64,000 nucleotides of DNA from Piper betle (taxonomy: Eukaryota; Streptophyta; Magnoliopsida; Piperales; Piperaceae): assembly GCA_033002965.1 (NCBI GenBank), contig JAURVB010003210.1, positions 62,001-126,000 on the forward strand, read 5' to 3'. Positions 62,100 through 64,000 of the stretch are shown piece by piece. A model generated the notes under the pieces. It was not told the origin of the DNA, searched no databases, and saw only the letters and a program-made list of their open reading frames with translations. The position numbers and the translations under genes were made by a program. Within the stretch, counting starts at the first letter, position 1, and every line of letters starts with the position of its first letter.

Positions 62100-64000
62100 C
62101 CCGCCGGCCGAAGCCCAACAACGGCGTGCCGAAGACAACCCCAAAGTCGAATAAAAATGCAATCTTTGCACCTCCGAAGGGTCGAATAAGCAGGTTTCGG
62201 TTGATTCGGAGGAGAAATGGGGAGGAAGGATGATGGAAGAAGGAACAAGATGTGTTTTCAAAGATGTGCTGATAAACTTGCCCACACTAATTATTTGATT
62301 AATTAAATTTTATTAGTTCATAATTAATAACTAAGTGTTGGGAAATTTAAAAACACTTCAATTATTATGGTGACATCTGACTTTGGTTTAAAAAATGAAT
62401 ATGTTGGTATGAGCCTTATAAAAAAATTGATATTTATTATTCTGCACCATCTAAAATTATTTCATTGTTATTGAAATATTGACTATAAGAATATTTTATT
62501 AATCTTCAAGTTGTTTTCTAATTATAAATTGTATTTAATTAATGAATTTTGTTTATAATTACATTTAAAAACATATTACGTGTATCTACAACATGTACAT
62601 TTTAAAAATCATTTTGAAGAAAATTAGGCCAATGTTTATGATTTGAGACTAAAAAGTGATCACAAACATCATTATTCATTGTTACTTACCTTAAGCGGGT
62701 GAGGGTGGTAGGTATCAATCAATTTTACATGTATTATTACTTAACATCGGTTTTATCTTCGTGATTACTCTAAGCAGGTATTAATGATGATAGGCAACAA
62801 CATTTGAACCCACATGTCACGAGCTAATGACACGTATATAATATCGTGTTCTTTCACGCTATTTCCAAAAATTTATCTGGAAAAGAGCATTATTTTTTAA
62901 AATAAAAATAAAAAATTGAAATTGTGGCCCCACCTATCCCCCACTGATAATCTCAACATAAGTGGGGCCAGGGTCTTCAATCTTATGGGTCACTTGGAGC
63001 CATATTGGTCCACAAATAGAGAACATATAAATATTGATAGAGTGCCCTTATTAGATAAAGGATTGGGAATCAAACCTCTACCCAATGAAACTTGTCCCTA
63101 ATCCAGTGATTAGTTAATATTATTAGTAAATGATTTTAAATCATTATAGATAGTTAGATCCCCTTGCCAAAAGGTGCATTTCTATTTTTAACCCGTGATC
63201 ATAGAGAGAAAATATGTATTTTAATTTGCTATGCTAATATTTTTGAGTTTATCCCACACCAATCATATAAAATGTTGGTAAATTTTATATAAGATTAATA
63301 GAAAAACCTAATTCTTTGATTTTAGAATAATAAGAGGCCTGGGGAGCTTGTCAGATAAGTATTGTCTGATGATGTCGGATAATAATTGATTTCGAGTCGA
63401 GTATTATCTATAATATCGGATAATAATAATTTCGAGATCCCCTATGTAAAGAGGAATCATTAAATTTACCGCATATCGTAGAATATATTAATAATTGTAT
63501 ATATAAATTATTAAAAAAGTGGGCACATATGGGCCTAACAAATATTGCATTTGAGAGTTCATTCCAACATGTTTGCTACGAAAAAAGAAAGGGGAGATCA
63601 TCACTACGACATAACGTGTGTATTTTTCTCGTTCTCCCTTGATAACATCAGCAATTACTAACACAGCGCAACACTAAACATGGCCATACAAAGGCCATAT
63701 TTTTTCCCAGATTGTTTTCTCTCCACTAGAGCTGGAACGATGTATGGGGTCATCCTGCAAAAGCTCGAAGAACAGAAACTACCAGAAAAGAAATAAAAAA
63801 GATGAAGAAATCAATGGCTGAAATTCATTACCGCCGCTGTCGTACTACTTGGCATGCTCGATAAGAATGAGGAAATGGAGATGATTGGTTTGGCGTTGGA
63901 TGTGCAAAAGTGGACAAAAACAAGCAAAGCTGCCAAACCAAGGCCAACTTCAGATGACGTGACCGTCCCGGAATCCCAACCTCCCTTCCCCTTCTTTCCA
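62100..64000. other. ATG1 promoter region and unassigned DNA
   Basis: The first 180 bases are probably ATG1 leader and promoter. The rest is AT-rich, with a short GC-richer patch after 63800. I could not support a gene on either strand. Confidence 0.4.

Noticed and set aside
62100..62285. In-frame extension of ATG1 upstream of 62099
   Set aside because: No ATG opens it, and plant ATG1 proteins start right before the conserved VGDY motif, as the chosen start does.

Overview
The window looks like nuclear DNA of a flowering plant. Genes carry GT-AG introns. The gene families are plant-specific (plastid PPR-DYW and RETICULATA proteins, a ZmPK1-type receptor kinase, RabA GTPase, plant ATG1). AT-rich intergenic DNA is full of hAT-like and copia-like debris. 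Several first exons and intronless genes are very rich in G/C at third codon positions, which hints at a monocot, but no species can be named from this sequence alone. I saw no tRNA, rRNA, CRISPR or bacterial-type feature.

Layout. 1-3928: a decayed Ty1/copia element running into its 3' LTR, broken by two hAT-like non-autonomous elements that have clean 8-bp target duplications. 7782-9048: universal stress protein gene. 10780-11343: intronless four-helix membrane protein. 11898-12982: broken GT-B glycosyltransferase. 13891-16127 (minus): plant-specific protein of unknown function. 17505-28640: a rearranged, repeat-rich block holding a small secreted cysteine-rich peptide gene and a KAS I (fatty-acid condensing enzyme) pseudogene that was hit by a hAT-like element and had its last exon duplicated. 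29506-30981: RabA GTPase. 31711-36070: a near-identical direct duplication of about 2 kb. 36597-40741: intact seven-exon mitochondrial carrier. 42432-44303: PP1-type phosphatase copy with lost catalytic residues. 46166-49386 (minus): RETICULATA-related plastid membrane protein. 50375-52837: a hAT-like element abutting a decayed CRR2-like PPR-DYW gene. 53054-55471 (minus): lectin receptor kinase, with a kinase-domain remnant at 56515-57180. 57467-62099 (minus): thirteen-exon ATG1 autophagy kinase. From 62100 to the end no gene is recognised.

The genes do not form a pathway; this is an ordinary eukaryotic neighbourhood. Two things stand out. First, dead or dying copies are common (KAS I, glycosyltransferase, PP1, CRR2-like, receptor kinase remnant). 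Second, several otherwise well-conserved genes (Rab, RETICULATA, receptor kinase, ATG1, USP) are each broken by single-base indels, many of them one base missing from a short homopolymer. That pattern suggests residual sequencing or assembly error in part of the window. The CRR2-like, PP1 and KAS I copies also carry substitutions (nonsense codons or lost active-site residues) that indel error cannot explain. Exon coordinates were read by eye from splice dinucleotides and family conservation. Family assignments rest on recalled conservation, not on a search.
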